Positions 38,270 to 51,440 of a stretch of DNA of 64,000 nucleotides are shown here, piece by piece. A program made the position numbers and the translations under genes. Each line of letters opens with the position of its first letter. Position 1 is the stretch's first letter. The notes under the pieces were generated by a model. It was not told the DNA's origin and did no database searches. It worked only from the letters and a program-made list of their open reading frames with translations. This DNA is from Agelaius tricolor (lineage: Eukaryota; Chordata; Aves; Passeriformes; Icteridae), in NCBI GenBank assembly GCA_023055355.1, contig JALJCS010000001.1, positions 83,616,881-83,680,880 on the forward strand, written 5' to 3'.

Positions 38270-41200
38270 GTAGGAGCCCTTTGAGGGGCTGTGAGGGTAT
38301 TGCCTTAAACTGACAGAATTGTGATGAGGGGAAAGCACTACCTCAGACAAAACCTGCAAAGATATGGTGAAAACAGGTTCTACTTGGAAGCAGCATGGTT
38401 AATAATTGTTTTGGCAGACTGTAGGGTCGCAAAGATGATCTTTACCCATTTCTGTCAGCTGTCTTAATTTTGATCCTTTTGAATAAAAGAGACGGCACAG
38501 GGGTGGGGGTAGGCCTAGAGATGGTCTACTCCGTGGAAGCCAAAGGGCTGTGTTAAATGCAAGTGTCTTGGAGTTCGTTAAGTTACAAGTTTTGCTGGTC
38601 TGTGAAGGTGACCACACACAAAAAAAATCACACACGAAACTTGACCTACTGAAATGGGAAAGAGATCAGCAGTCAGCTGCTACCAGTCAAATCAGTTAAT
38701 TGGTAATTGCTCACCTGTCATTCTGAGGCATCATTTGCCTATTCCTAATGCTTTGCATCTTCACGTGAAGCACACAACCTATGAAGACATGGTTTTTCAA
38801 ACTGATTTAGATAATTTGTTCCTTAAGTTTTGTCTTTTCACTGGGTTTGAATAGGCCTTCAAAACCTCATTATCTTTTTGATCTGAGTGCTTAAAGTCAG
38901 CCATCAGCAGGGTTAGCCTTTGGAAGGAATGATACCTGCTTGTTGCCCCCTTTAATTCGGTGCCAGGTGGGCTGCTCTGGATTTTTTGTTTTCCTTATCT
39001 TTTTGTCAGGACAAGAGATCTCATCAGCTGCTGACTGATGTTTTGCAGGCAGGTTGGTAAGTATGTCTCAAGGCTCTGTATAAATACCTGGAGAGCACTG
39101 CCCATGTACCGGTAAGTTTGAACAGAGTTGGCTGTGTGGTAGTGTCAGCAAGGAAAACATGTTGATGGCTCCCTGGCCTGCTCCTACAGGCTGACACGTT
39201 TCTGCTGTGTAGCTAAAGCAACATATGGGGTCATTTTCTGCAGTCTTAGTAAAACTTTTTTTTAAGTACATACATGGACACATTCTTTATTCTGCTGGGA
39301 AGTTCCAGCAATGCTTGTATTTAGACAGGAAAAAATGCTACGTCAGTGATCCTCGTTTCTCCAGAAACCCCTGAAGAAACCTGGTTACTTACATGCAGAA
39401 TCTTTTTTCATTCTAGCTGAAAATACTAATAAGTGGGAAAAAACCCACATCCTTATTTCTTCCACGCACATGGGAGTGTTCTAGAAGCAGTGATAATTAC
39501 CCTCACAGCTATTATTCCTTAAGTACTCAGAAACCCTGAGTTTAAAAGAAAACAAAAAATTCCACAGTGCTTTAAGAATTTTTTTACTTAACTTTCTTCT
39601 ATTTTCTCTCTTCCAGTCCCTAAAAACTTAACCTTTTAAGTTTTAATCTTACTCTTTAACAGCATTTCTGTTGTTTTCCTGAACAGTTATGAGTTGAAGT
39701 AGAGGGAGTAAGCAAATGATGGAGCACGTTACATTGGGAGTTTTGGAAAGGCTTTGAGGTGCCCTTTAGGATGCAGTGAACTGCTTGTAGAACTGGTGTT
39801 AGAAATCCTGATGCTGAACCATTGTACAAATAAGAATTATTTTCAAAGCATTTCAATTTTTTTTTTTCAAACACATGAGACTTTTCATTGTCCACTGCAT
39901 ATAGCTTTTTAAAGTAAAGTATCAGGTACTGAGAGATTTTCAATGTGATTAAAGCAGGCAAAATAGTGTTCTAGTTAACATAACTGCACAGTCTATCTGT
40001 ACCAGTAGAAATGCACTCTACGTTAAAAAGAAATATATCTTGGCTTTTACTACAGTGGAACTTTACATCCAGAGATGTTCCCTTCAGAAGTTAAAATAGG
40101 TTTTTCCACAGTTTCACTCCTTAATTTGGAATAATTTCTTAAAAGGCTATGGGGAAAAAAAGGTTATATTGAGAACTAAGAGATTCCATACACAAATTAA
40201 GATACAGCTTAAACTACTTCCGTGGAAAGACATTAAACTTCCTTTAAAAATGAGAATATAATAAAGAAAACCCCACTGATCTTAAATATGGGCTTAGTGT
40301 GCTATTCATTTTATTTTTAAAAGTAAGTGCCTCTGATTTCAGTCCATGTGAGTAAGTCTAAAGGAAGACTGCCAAATGCTGTATTTTTTAGCATGGGCTC
40401 TCCCACTCAAGGATATAGCATCACATGCAGCTGAAGCTGATTTCCTGGGTGAGCCTGAAGGACATAGTTTAGAGCATGAGGAAGCTCCACCTTGAAGGAC
40501 CTGTCCTGTGGTTTCACTGATGCCCCTTTCCTGCCACCTAATCTGCTGCAGTGGTGCCTCATGTTGTTGAATGACTGCAGTATGTGTTTTTCATAGGAAA
40601 AGTAGAAAATGTGTATTTTGCTTGCATTTGCAAAATGAAGTTGGAAACACATGATACTTTTGAGTAGGCATAAATTTACTTGGGGAAAATGCAGCTATGT
40701 TTGTGAGACATATAGCTGTAACAAAACATGTACTAGTTAAAACCCAACATATGTTATTTAAAGGGTTTAATAGATATTCATTGCATAATCATATTCTGAA
40801 ATGACTACTCTCTCCCTCAAAAATAAGTGTTTTGATAGAGAGGTTCAGTCCAGAGCACTTCCAAATTGTTTTTGCCAGGTAAGAGAAACATTTTTGTGAG
40901 GCAAACCTTAGACATAGGTTTGGCACTAAGAGTTTCTTCCACAGTCATACCTGGCATTTAGAAAAGCCCAAAAAGTTTTTAAGCATGGTATTAGATAGAG
41001 GGAAGGGGTTGCAATCTGTAAAGAATGTCTGTATCTGGCTTCTTATCAAAGTGTTGCAGTTATTGATAATATCTGTAGGGCTTGCAAGCTTTCATGCATG
41101 CTTTCTTTTAAAGTGGGAGCTACCATGTGGCTGATTTGTTCTATAGCATCTCAGCAAGTGTGTGCATGGGCAGTTAGAGACCAAGTGGAAGGAAAGGAGC

Positions 41201-41910
41201 TGCTGGATTCTTAATCACTGTGTGGTACCAGTGAAGATTTCACTCTTCCTGCATGAGGCACACTTACTAAAGTATCTTATTGGTTTAAAAATTTGATCTT
41301 GCAATTTGACCTTTTCTGCATATTTCTCTTCCACAGATGAAGAAATAAGTTTTTCATTTGAGACTGAACCAAAACAGAAGTGCATTGCTTTTCCTTGCAG
41401 ATCCATAATTAATTTCCTACATCATGTTCCCCTTCTCTGCATGCCATTTATGTTTCTTTTCTTTGCCTCTCTTTCATTGAAATAGGTTTAAAGTCCCTCA
41501 CTTGCTCCTCTTTTGCTCACATATATAAAATAAGGGCAGTGTATCTTATAATTCGGGATTTGTGTACACATAGATTTCCAGTGACATTCAGCAGTCAGCA
41601 AAGGTCTCTTAATATCTGAACTCTGAAATCCTACATTTGACAACCTTTGAACAAAGCCCTACCAGGGAAAAGGAGCTCAGTAGAGACATTCAGTGAGAAA
41701 ATTCTGGTGGCTAAAGAGTAAATTTCACCTGCAGAGAAGTTACTTTCTAACAGACATGACCTAAAATAACATATAGCTCATTGCTGTAGCTTTTCTTAAA
41801 AATATGGCTCTAGAAAGGGTGTTTCAAAGAAATAAGTTCCAAACTGTAATTAGAAGTGTTAAGCACAGTCCTTCAAGTGATTAACACGATGTAGGGAAAG
41901 AATCCTCCAT
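38270..41910. other. Non-coding stretch, no gene seen
   Basis: No protein-like frame or recognisable element was found in about 3.6 kb. If the candidate exon upstream is real, this would be its intron. Confidence 0.45.
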
Positions 41911-42545
41911 GTATCACAGAATCACAGAACAGATGAGATTGAAAGGGATCTCTTGTGGTCATCTGGCCCAACCCCTTGTTCATGCAGGGACATCTAGCAC
42001 CCAGGGCCATATCCAGATGGCTTTTAAATGTCTTTCAGGGAGGGAAAGTCCACAGCCCCTCTGGGCAACCTGTGACAGTGCTAGATCCTCATAGTAACAA
42101 AGTGTTTCTTGATGTTCAGACTGAAGGTCCTGCATTTCAGTTTGTGCCCATTGCTTCTGATCCTGGCACCACTGGAAAATGTCTGACTCTGTCTTCTTTT
42201 CATCCTCATTTCTGGTATCTACATATACTAATGACATCCCCCTGAGCCTTTTCTTCTCAAGCCTGAACACACTCAGCTTTCTCAGCCTTTCCTCATACAA
42301 GAGACATTTCCATCCCTTTATTATTGTGGTCCTTTGCTGGACCCTCTCCAGTATGTCCATGTGGTCCTTGCACTGAGGAGTCCAGAACAGGACCCAGCAC
42401 TCCAGGGATGGCCTCACTAGAAGAGAGGGACTACAGGCTTCCACCTTCTGTCTGGGATACCATTTGCCTTGTTTGCTTGAACTGCACATTGCTGCCTCAT
42501 GTTCAGCTTGTTCACCAGGACTCACCCCCTGGTCCTGCCAAATCA
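41911..42545 (-). mobile_element. CR1 LINE 3' fragment
   Basis: On the plus strand it begins with the reversed tail (ATCACAGAATCACAGAACAG) and runs through AGATTGAAAGGGATCTCTTG, the segments AGGGAAAGTCCACAGCCCCT and CTCAGCTTTCTCAGCCTTTC, to TTCACCAGGACTCACCCCCT. Its minus-strand translation keeps recognisable ORF2 C-terminal text (HMDILERVQQRTTIIKG, YEERLRKLSVFRLEKKRLRG). This explains the 188-codon frame at 41980-42546, which is a broken LINE remnant and not a host gene. Confidence 0.95.
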
Positions 42546-42884
42546 TTTGGTGATTTGTGCGTTTGGGTATTTTTTAAGTGAGAGCTGGCTTAAAAAAATG
42601 TCAAGTTAGGACCTGAAGATGAAGAATATTGTTATGTAAGCATACAGGCATACCAGTCAGTCTGGTTTACTGTATCTCTGTTTTGAAAGTATACACGCAT
42701 TTTTCTGCCCTGCTTGGGATTGATAAAATAGCTACAGCCATTCAAACAGCAGTGCATGCTTTTTGGTGGAACTATTTTTGGGGATTAACTCTGAATCCTT
42801 TACCTATTCCATAGTATTATGAAGCGTGAAGAAGGATAGAAATATCAAAGCACGAAGCCTCTTTATTACTCAAGACAAGACTGT

Positions 42885-42973
42885 TTTCTAACAATGCATC
42901 TATGTAATATGCTATGTAATATGCTGACCACTAGCAATTTCTAAAAATGCATCTATGTAATATGCTAACCACT
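42885..42973. repeat. Local duplication containing AATGCATCTATGTAATATGCT
   Basis: The block at 42885-42932 is followed by a near-copy at 42938-42973. The first copy also contains a partial internal repeat of ATGTAATATGCT. This reflects short slippage-type duplications in AT-rich sequence. Confidence 0.8.
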
Positions 42974-44820
42974 CTGTCTGTGTGGTTAAATCTGTATCTT
43001 AAAGTTCTAAAATACCAAGATGATTTTGTTCTTAAGCACACTTTTACATAGTGTTTTGCATGTGGACGCTAACATGAATGTCTAATTTCTAGCCACAAGG
43101 ATAGATATCACAAGATCCCTAGCCTTGTGATAGGCCTTGTCAAAGTTCTGTCTGGCTGTTGCTTTGGGGGTATGTTGCTAAACTGGGAAACTTGGTTATG
43201 AAGGCAAAACAAACAAAAAGTATGTTTCAAGGATTTATAATTACATTATTCTTTCCACTTTGTTAAAATATGAGGTAGTAGAATAAACTGCACATTTTAA
43301 TTTCATAGTGAAATATCATGCCATTTCTAATAGCTCAGGACTAATAACTTTCTGAGCAATGTAAATGCTGGACACACAACATGTTTTCTTATTCTGATGG
43401 GACTCTTGGGCTGATCATTACTTTGGTATTGTTCTACCTGTCACCATCCTTAAAGTGGGTATTATGCAAAAAGGTCTTCAAAACATATTTGTTATTCTGA
43501 TGAAAACCTATTTTTAGAACAAGATAGGTAAAGCAGAGAGAAATGCATCAGCTGGGTGAAACAGAACACAGCACATCTTCCCCTCACCAACTGTGTCTTC
43601 ATGGGTTTTCCTTTCAGTCCTGGTCTTATCTCAGTGACTTTTGGAGGTTTCCTGGGTTGCAGCAAATTATAGATGATCCTGTCTGATCCCTGGGAAAATA
43701 CATTTTTTTTTTATCTTCTCTGAAGCCTGATTGCTTTTGTGCATCTTGCCACTGCACTCTCATTCCTCTCTGCTGTGGGAATACTGGTCTTGGCCCCAGC
43801 TATGTCAGAAGCTTATTTCTACATAGTCTTAGCAGGATTTTTTGGGGAAGAAGGAATCCCCTATTCACTCCTGATGGTTCCATCTTCCAGGTCAAAGTAA
43901 ACAGTTGCTTTTTTCCCTAAACTGCCCAGTTGCTTGCTTTGAAAGGAATACACATATTCAGGATACTGCTAGCAGGCAAATGAAAGGAAATATTTTCTTT
44001 CACAGCTCTACAGTTACTCTTGTCTGAGATGTACTTAGATAAATACTATATTGCATATCCTTTTTGATAGCCCACATTTAAGTCTTTCCAAAAACAACTT
44101 CATGTTTCTGCCACCATCTCATTACTGATTGCAGATTTGTGTGGTAGTTACAAGGCTATTTACCCATATAAATAAGTACATAACATTAAATAAGGTTCCT
44201 GTACTGTTTTGCAAAAATTGTTTGTGTAAAAAACCACTGGAAATTATTCAAAAATTATTTCAAAAAACCAAGGGAAATTATTAAAATACTCTTGATTCTC
44301 CAAAATTGAGAGAACTAGCAAATATTTGCTTGCATAGTTTGTACTTTTATAAGTCCAACCAGAGGTAGAATTCTGAAATTTTATACCAAAGCAGAAAATA
44401 GCTTACAGTTGAAAAAGGGTGACCAATTAATCTGCTTTCAACCTCCTTATACATTTTATAATGTTAACATTAAATGGCACTTGGAAATAACTAAGAGAAT
44501 CTGGAATCTATGCATAATACTTTCTGTTCTAGAAATATCTTTAAAGTGAACACTGCTAGAGGATTTGTTTCAGTTTATCATAGTTGGTTTTTCTAAATGT
44601 ATATTGTTGATTTGATTTTGTCTTGAAACCTACGAGAAGTTGCCATTGAGTTGTGGAGAACTGCAAGTAGAGATACTTACTTAATATGAGGCTATGAAAG
44701 TCTTTATTTCCAGAATACATGCATTTCAAAAACAGCTAAAGAAGCTCAGTTGGATCTGTGAATTCCCTTGTACCTTTTGCAAATATTTTATTTTGTTGCT
44801 TTTTTTATTTTCATGCTTTT

Positions 44821-44875
44821 TTTGTATATTTGTATATTTTTGTATATTTTTGTATATTTTGTATATTTGTATATA
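44821..44875. repeat. AT-rich tandem repeat, (TATATTTTTG)n-like
   Basis: About six imperfect copies of a 9-10 bp GTATATTT(TT) unit are present. The translations of F, Y, I and C residues on both strands at this place are artefacts. Confidence 0.85.
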
Positions 44876-47800
44876 ACACAGGCTTTGGACAGGACAGTAA
44901 AATGAAAAATGATTAATTTCTCTGTAGATTCTGATCAATTTATATGAAAATAGAACACAATAGGACTTAAAGGTCAATTCTTGCTTCACATTAAACCATA
45001 GGCTTTTAGTTTTCCTTCAGAGAGCTCTGAGCACTGAAGTGTTTGTTGCTATGTGTAAAAAAAAAATAGTGTCCTGCCTGTGAACAATGGATAAATAAAG
45101 GCAGTATATCTAGAAAACAAAAAGCAGTTGAATAAAATGTAGAACTATGCTAATCTCTCCAGTGCTTTTGAAAATTAATTCCTACTCATTCAAGTGAGCT
45201 GAGAAAATGCTGAATCATCATCCTGATTTATTGTGGGATTTCTGCTGGTATGATTGCCTCTAATCATTGTATAATCATTGTATTTCTCTTTAGCAGAGAA
45301 ATGAGAGCTCTTGTACAGATGGACTTTGCTAAAGATGAAGTGATAAAGAACATGAGAGGGTTTTTGTTTTCTAACTTGTTAGTGCATCTTCTGATTGGCT
45401 TTCCTCTGAGTTCAGCTATTTTATCAGATTTTCAGTTGATTCACAAGAGCCCTTTTTGAATTATTCCAGTTTTGTTGAAAAAAAACGACATCCTATAACC
45501 TATTGACAATAGTAATTACTTTTGACAAAAATAATCTTTCCAATACATGTGAGTAGGGGACTGTTAATTTTACTATACTCTCCATTTTTATGCACAGAAC
45601 TTTTTTTGTTTTGTACACTCATGTATCCATCCCCTTTCCATGTGTTGAATGTCCTTTCATTTCATGCTTGCCTTATATCAGATCAACTTTCATTCATTTT
45701 CCTTTCTCCCCATGCTCAGGAACATACTTATGCATGTTTTTCTTTTACCCACACACTGTGCCTGTCTCAGAGGGAGTACACCTGAGCCTGTTCTGTACAG
45801 ACAGGTGTGGGAATAGTAACCAGTATATTTATGGAATAAAAAGAAGAGGGTTTAACCATAAGGACATTACACAAGATGTTCATATAATTGTGTGTTTGCT
45901 TGACCTTATTCTTGCTGAACAAGACACATCTGATTTTGCTATACTTCCACAGTAAACTCAAAATGGTATTTGTGATGTTAAGATGCTTCTGCTTTTGTTC
46001 ATCTGCATCTTCAGCTTCTTACAAACTTCTGACCTGGTGACACTTTAGGTCTTAGCAGCTTCAGAGGAAACAGACCTCATTTTGAATTGGCAATAACTGA
46101 TTGCTTTTCTCCTTAGGGATTTTAAAAAAATGTATGGAGTTCAGAAATCCAGTTTGGATGTTAATTAATTTCTGTGTACTCTCAAAATTCAAGGCCAATA
46201 CAATGGTTTTCCTTTTACAATGCCAATATAGTGGCAGGTTGAGAACAGCTGTGATCACAAAAAAGTGCCATTTTATTAGCACCTCTGCCACTATTAATAT
46301 TTGCTAATTAATCTCTGTAAATGATACTAATAAAGAATTTTTATACGCCATTTTTCAGATAGTAGTAAAGCAGAGCTTGAAAATAAATTCCTTATTTATA
46401 GGCCTAAAAAGTTAGTCTCAGAGAGAGGATTATAACCTGATCTCTTGACTTTGAATTTATAGGTAGGTCAAACCTGGATTCTAGAAAAATTTTGGTTGTC
46501 TTTCACTGGAGAATTTGCCATCTTAAAATCTTTGAGAGATTTTTTCCCTAGCTTTTTAACGAGTTACTGAAACTAACCATCGTGGTTCCATTGCAAAATG
46601 GTGTAAACTATTATTTATTATTTTGACCTAAATTGCTTTGAAGTGGGGAACCGTGCACTGTGAAATAAGTTTAATTGCTTCAGCTTTGCCAAAAACACTT
46701 AAATATTCTTCTGGTACAGGAAATCCATGATCAAATTAATGTGGGTTTTGTTTAATATATAATTATATAGCTGTGATGGATACTTGAGCTAATTACAGAA
46801 AATACATAAATTAAGAAATTGATGGAAATTGCAAATAGTGAAAATACTTCAGAAGCAGCAGCAGAAGAAATGACAATGACTTGCTACAGATCATTTGCAG
46901 AGCCTTAGGGTACAAGTTACGTAACAAATCTTTTTCCCAGAGCTGATAAAGTTAGTGCTGCACTGACAGTCCAGCCAAGAGCAGGACAGATGCAGCTTTT
47001 ACTCCTGGGCAGAAAATGAGAGACTTTCTAACGTGCGGAAAAAATGAAGTTTGGTGAATGGAGGAAAGAGTACAAGGCAGAAAGTATGTTTTCTGAGCCT
47101 TTTTGTGGCATGGAATTTTTAAAATCCTTGTAGGATAAGGCAATATCTTCTGTTGGTGCATATTGCCATAATTGCTGTAATTTAGAATATCTGCACTATT
47201 TTCACTTAAACTGAGGATTTAGCACATTTTGACAGTCTCAGTGACAGAATATGTTATAGATATTTGCTTGACAGAATTTGTACGATTTAGAGTTGGCTTG
47301 CATGATTAATTCTTTGTGCTTGTGCCTGCACCCTCCACCAACCATGCTGAGGGCTCTGTTACTTAGGTTGACTCCAGCCTACTCAATTGAGCAGTGGCTG
47401 CAGGTGGTCAGACTGCACATGTCCTAGGGCCATACAAGTGCTATTTAGCAGGATGTACTCTGCAAAGCCAGAGGCACTCAAGGGGCTACAGAAAGAGGCA
47501 CATTAGTGACATAACACTGAGAACGTGAGTCAGGTTATGTAAATGCTCACTTGTGATGAAGTGTGTTTGGTATTTGTTCTCATGCTGTTGTATGTATATA
47601 TACAATAGGTTGTTGCTGTTTGCAATAAATAATTTGCTGCTAATGTTGTTGACAGTGCTATTGATGAAGTTTAAAAATGTGTTTGATGGCTGCTGTTCTC
47701 TTAAAACCTTTCTTACTTTATCAGACAACTTTCCTAACTTTCTGTATGCCACTAGAAAGGAGAATGGAGTGAGTTGTTTGAGGTGTACAGAATTAAGGGA

Positions 47801-48793
47801 TGGGCACACATCCAGGGAATCTCAGAGGGAAATATGGGCTGTGTGCCATGCACTGAACTTGCTACATATGTGCAAATCTGATCTAGCACACACACACACT
47901 AACAGATGGTTAGCAATTGCATGGATCAGCTCCACGAGGCATGTCCAGATCCCACTAACCAGGGTGTACGGAAATCCTGGTCATATGGCCAGTCTGTGAT
48001 TTCTCTCCTCTTTCTTCTTCCCAATCCTGAAATTCTGTCTAAGGAAGGAAGAGGAAGAAATGAAAAAAAGGACATGCTGAGGCATGGTAATGTTGGACAT
48101 GCTGAAAGTAGTGAGATTACCATAGAGCAATGAGCTTCAGGACCTCAGCTGAGCCATAATCTAGTGTGTGTGTATTTTTAGTTTGCTGTTGCAGTGTGAA
48201 AAGTATTCACTTCACTTAAGCTATGTCATAATAACTTACTGTGAATACTGAAATAAAATGCTAATTAGATACAGTTGGAAGAGAGCACATGGCAAATTAC
48301 TGTAATACCACTGATGGCTGGTAACTCATGCCTGTGGTGGCATGATCAGTTTTGATCAAGTGCTTTCCCTTTTAATCTACTTGCTCTTTAATAATGGGCC
48401 TATCTCTAAAACCTGCACCAATTTAAAGTTCAATTAATATAACTTTTATAAGTTAGAATGTTTTTCTTAACCAATTAAAACATAATTAAAAGGAGAATAT
48501 TTCCTAAATCCTTAAGGCCTCTTCATTAAAATGGAGAAAATTCTTCTCACAAGACTCTGGCTCATTTTAATTTCTCTAAATAAAAATATAGTTCATGTTC
48601 CCAAATAACTTCTGCCTAAGCAATCTACTTGCTACTGTTTTAAAGTATCAATCTTATTTTAGGTAGTGACTGTTCTCCCACTAGTATGTAGATGTTTATG
48701 CTAATATTTTACATTGAAAATTATGATGGATCAAATCAAGACTTTGAGCTTTGTGAATGTAATGCCATATACATGCATTGCAAGACAAATTCA

Positions 48794-48888
48794 GGGTTTT
48801 TTTGTGGGTTTTGTGTTTGTTTTTTGGGGTTTTTTTTGTTTGGTTTTTTTTTGTTGTTGTTGTTGTTTTTTGTTTGGTTTTTTTTTTA
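48794..48888. repeat. G/T-only low-complexity tract with (GTT)n
   Basis: The plus strand has only G and T over about 95 bp, including a (TTG)5 array and T runs of 8-9. The apparent protein (F/V/W/L/G-rich) at 48692-49002 is an artefact of this composition. Confidence 0.9.
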
Positions 48889-50360
48889 ATCTGTGTGGTG
48901 CATTTAAAAATCCTTCTTTTTCCATCTCAGAATTTCTCCAACAGGTGTAGTTTCACTGATATCCATGACAGTCTCTTCTCTTTGACAGTACAGGTTTATT
49001 AATTTTCTGAAGAGTTATACATGTGAATTATCTATGCACTTCATAATCCCAGGCTATTATGTACCCAACTCTGATTGATTACCAGGATTCTCAGGCTCTA
49101 CCTGTATAAATGGCAAGCTACATGAGTAACTTAATTTCTGTGAGAAGTAAGACTTTTTTTATTTGCAGAAAGTTTTGATCTGATAAATCCTGCAACACAA
49201 TTAGAGCACCAATTCTTATGGTGCGGTCAATCTCTCTCAAATTATCGTTCATACTTTTCAGAAAATATAAAGATAACATGCAGTCTGATCCTTTGCACTG
49301 CACATTTACTGTTCATTCTGTTAGAACCATACCTTTTTTCAGTCTTGGTTTTTGAATGAATTACCTAATGGTCACCTATAGGTGTCTTAGTAGAATTTAT
49401 TTAGTCCCTTTCTGAGGCAGTTTGGAAAATAATGGTAAATTAGGTTTAGATGAGAGAAAACCAGCTATTCCTACTGGAACTTCCTGTACATAGAGAGTAA
49501 TAACATCAGACTTGGCTTTACCCTGTATTATATTGCTTATAGAAAATATTAAATTAATTCAAGAATTAGTGTATGAATATTTAGGGACTTGTATCTTTCT
49601 GCCATTACACTCTGATTCTATTTAATTTGAGGGGTAAAACAGAGTTCCTTGATGCCACCATTACTCATATTTGGGCTTAAGCTGAATTTGTGTGTTGCAT
49701 AGATGTAGCTAAAAGATTAATTTTCAGTGTTTGGACCAAACAGCTATTTTCTTCCCTCTTGTACTTGTTTTTATAAGGTAGTCAGCAAAGAATAAATCAC
49801 TCTAGCACAGTGAAGAGGGAGTTCATCTGGTAGAATTAATAATGCCTTATACAAGTGTGATACCCTCTGTTGTTTTCTTCTGTTTTTCACATACTGCCAC
49901 TTCAACCACAGAACAAGCATGAAAATCATTCTCCCTTTACCTAAAAGCATATACATTTGGATTGCATGATTGTATGGGAATCTTTATCCCTGCCCTAGAG
50001 CACAATGCTCATTAGTTCTTAAAAAATATGATGTATTTGTATTGTGTTTATCTTCTTACTTCCTTTTAAGCTTCTCTTTTACTTTACATCCTGCAGATGT
50101 TTTTTTCCTTTAAAATTCACAGATTTTGCCCCTGATTCAGAGAATGTGCTTTGCTTTGCAGATCTATGTTGCCCATGAATCTTGACTACAAAAATTACTT
50201 TTAAATAATTTTAATTACTTTCATTAATGTCAATTAATAATAGCAATTAATAATGTCATGATTTATACATTTCATAAGCAGTATGTTCTTGGGCTAATTC
50301 ATTTTTTTGTTAACACATTATTATTTGAGGTATTCTGAGTACAAACATGTAAATTTGTAT

Positions 50361-50434
50361 GCTATATAGTGTGTGTATAGATCTATATATATCTATATAT
50401 AGCTATATATATATATAAATAAATAAAAATATAA
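50361..50434. repeat. (TA)n-rich and (AAAT)n low-complexity tract
   Basis: The tract has a palindromic run of TATATATCTATATATAGC, then TATATATATATA and AAATAAATAAA, read directly. It is able to extrude as cruciform DNA and is likely variable in length. Confidence 0.85.
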
Positions 50435-50674
50435 AACCTTGGTCAGGTTACAGCAGACCCATGCTGTCTTTTTTTCTGACTATACTCAATATGCTTAGTT
50501 TGGGAATGTACAGTTAAAGCTGTCTTTTTTTCATATCATATATATTATTAGTACTGGTCTGTAATCTAGCGAGTACATTGTAGTTAAAAATGGTTGAACA
50601 TCTTTCTAAAGCTTAACTTGAAGATTTTCTAGCTGGAAATTGAACTTTAACTTTGAAAAATCCTTGAACTTTAA

Positions 50675-51440
50675 ATATATGATCAGAATTACCAAACAGT
50701 TTAGGTTGGAAGGGATCTTTGGAGGTTATCACCCCCAGCTCAAAATTTTTCTAGCATCACAGTTAGAACAACATGCTCAGGACTTGCATAATCAAGTTTT
50801 GAGTATCTCCAAAGATGAAAATCCCACTGCCTATTTGTGAACCTTTGGAGGACTTGACTGATCCCAAGATGAGGAATGTTTTCCTTAGGAACTTCCATTG
50901 TGGAAATTCGTGACCATTGCCTTTGTGCTATTTTTGCACCTCTGAGAAGAATTTGGTTCAGTCTTCTACATAACCACTTGTCATAATGTTGAAGACAGCA
51001 GCTGAAATTTGCCTTTTCTTTCAAGCCAAACATACAAATGTGCTTTTCTTAGTCTCTGCCCTTATGTCATATGCTCAAGCTCTGTAAGTTGGTGGCCCTC
51101 CTCTGGAGTTGCTCCAGCTTATTTATGGTCAACAGAACATCTGAGACTATCACTGGAGCATTCCACTCTGTAAGAAATGCATAAATAAGCTGGAGCAAGT
51201 GAAGTGAATAATAATTTCCATAAGCCTGCTGGTTACATTCTATCCAGTACAACCCAGTGTGCAGACAACCCTCATTGGCTCAAGGGTGTGCCAGAGACTC
51301 CTGCTCAACTTCCTGTCCACCAAGATCCCAAGTACTTTTCTGCAAAACTCCTGTCAGCTCTCAGTCTGTACTGATGCATGGAGTTTTTTGTTTTGTTTTT
51401 TTTCTTTTTGGGTGCAGAACTTGCATTCATCTTCATTTGA
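50675..51440 (-). mobile_element. CR1 LINE, diverged 3' copy interrupted by a T-rich expansion
   Basis: Read on the plus strand, reversed CR1 text starts at GTTTAGGTTGGAAGGGATCT (50700), passes GGTGGCCCTCCTCTGGAGTT (51092) and resumes further into ORF2 at CTTCCTGTCCACCAAGATCC (51309) and CAGTCTGTACTGATGCATGG. After a T-rich insertion at 51381-51411 comes GGGTGCAGAACTTGCATTC. It is in the minus orientation, 5' truncated and more diverged than the 41.9-kb copy. It has no tail repeat, so its 3' boundary is approximate. Confidence 0.8.

Larger units (their letters stand above)
42546..50674. other. Long AT-rich non-coding stretch, no gene seen
   Basis: About 8.1 kb holds only simple repeats, listed separately. 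The longest frame, 148 codons at 47553-47999, has no recognisable domain, and a frame of 121 codons at 45590-45955 is hydrophobic and AT-biased. No splice-flanked exon could be argued. Confidence 0.5.

Noticed and set aside
41980..42546. 188-codon open frame on the minus strand
   Set aside because: It contains CR1 ORF2 C-terminal text (DILERVQQRTTIIKG) with frame shifts, so it is a dead LINE remnant.
47553..47999. 148-codon plus-strand frame
   Set aside because: No recognisable domain, no splice or promoter context, and composition typical of AT-rich translation.
48692..49002. Hydrophobic frames that look like membrane proteins
   Set aside because: They are produced by the G/T-only tract at 48794-48888.
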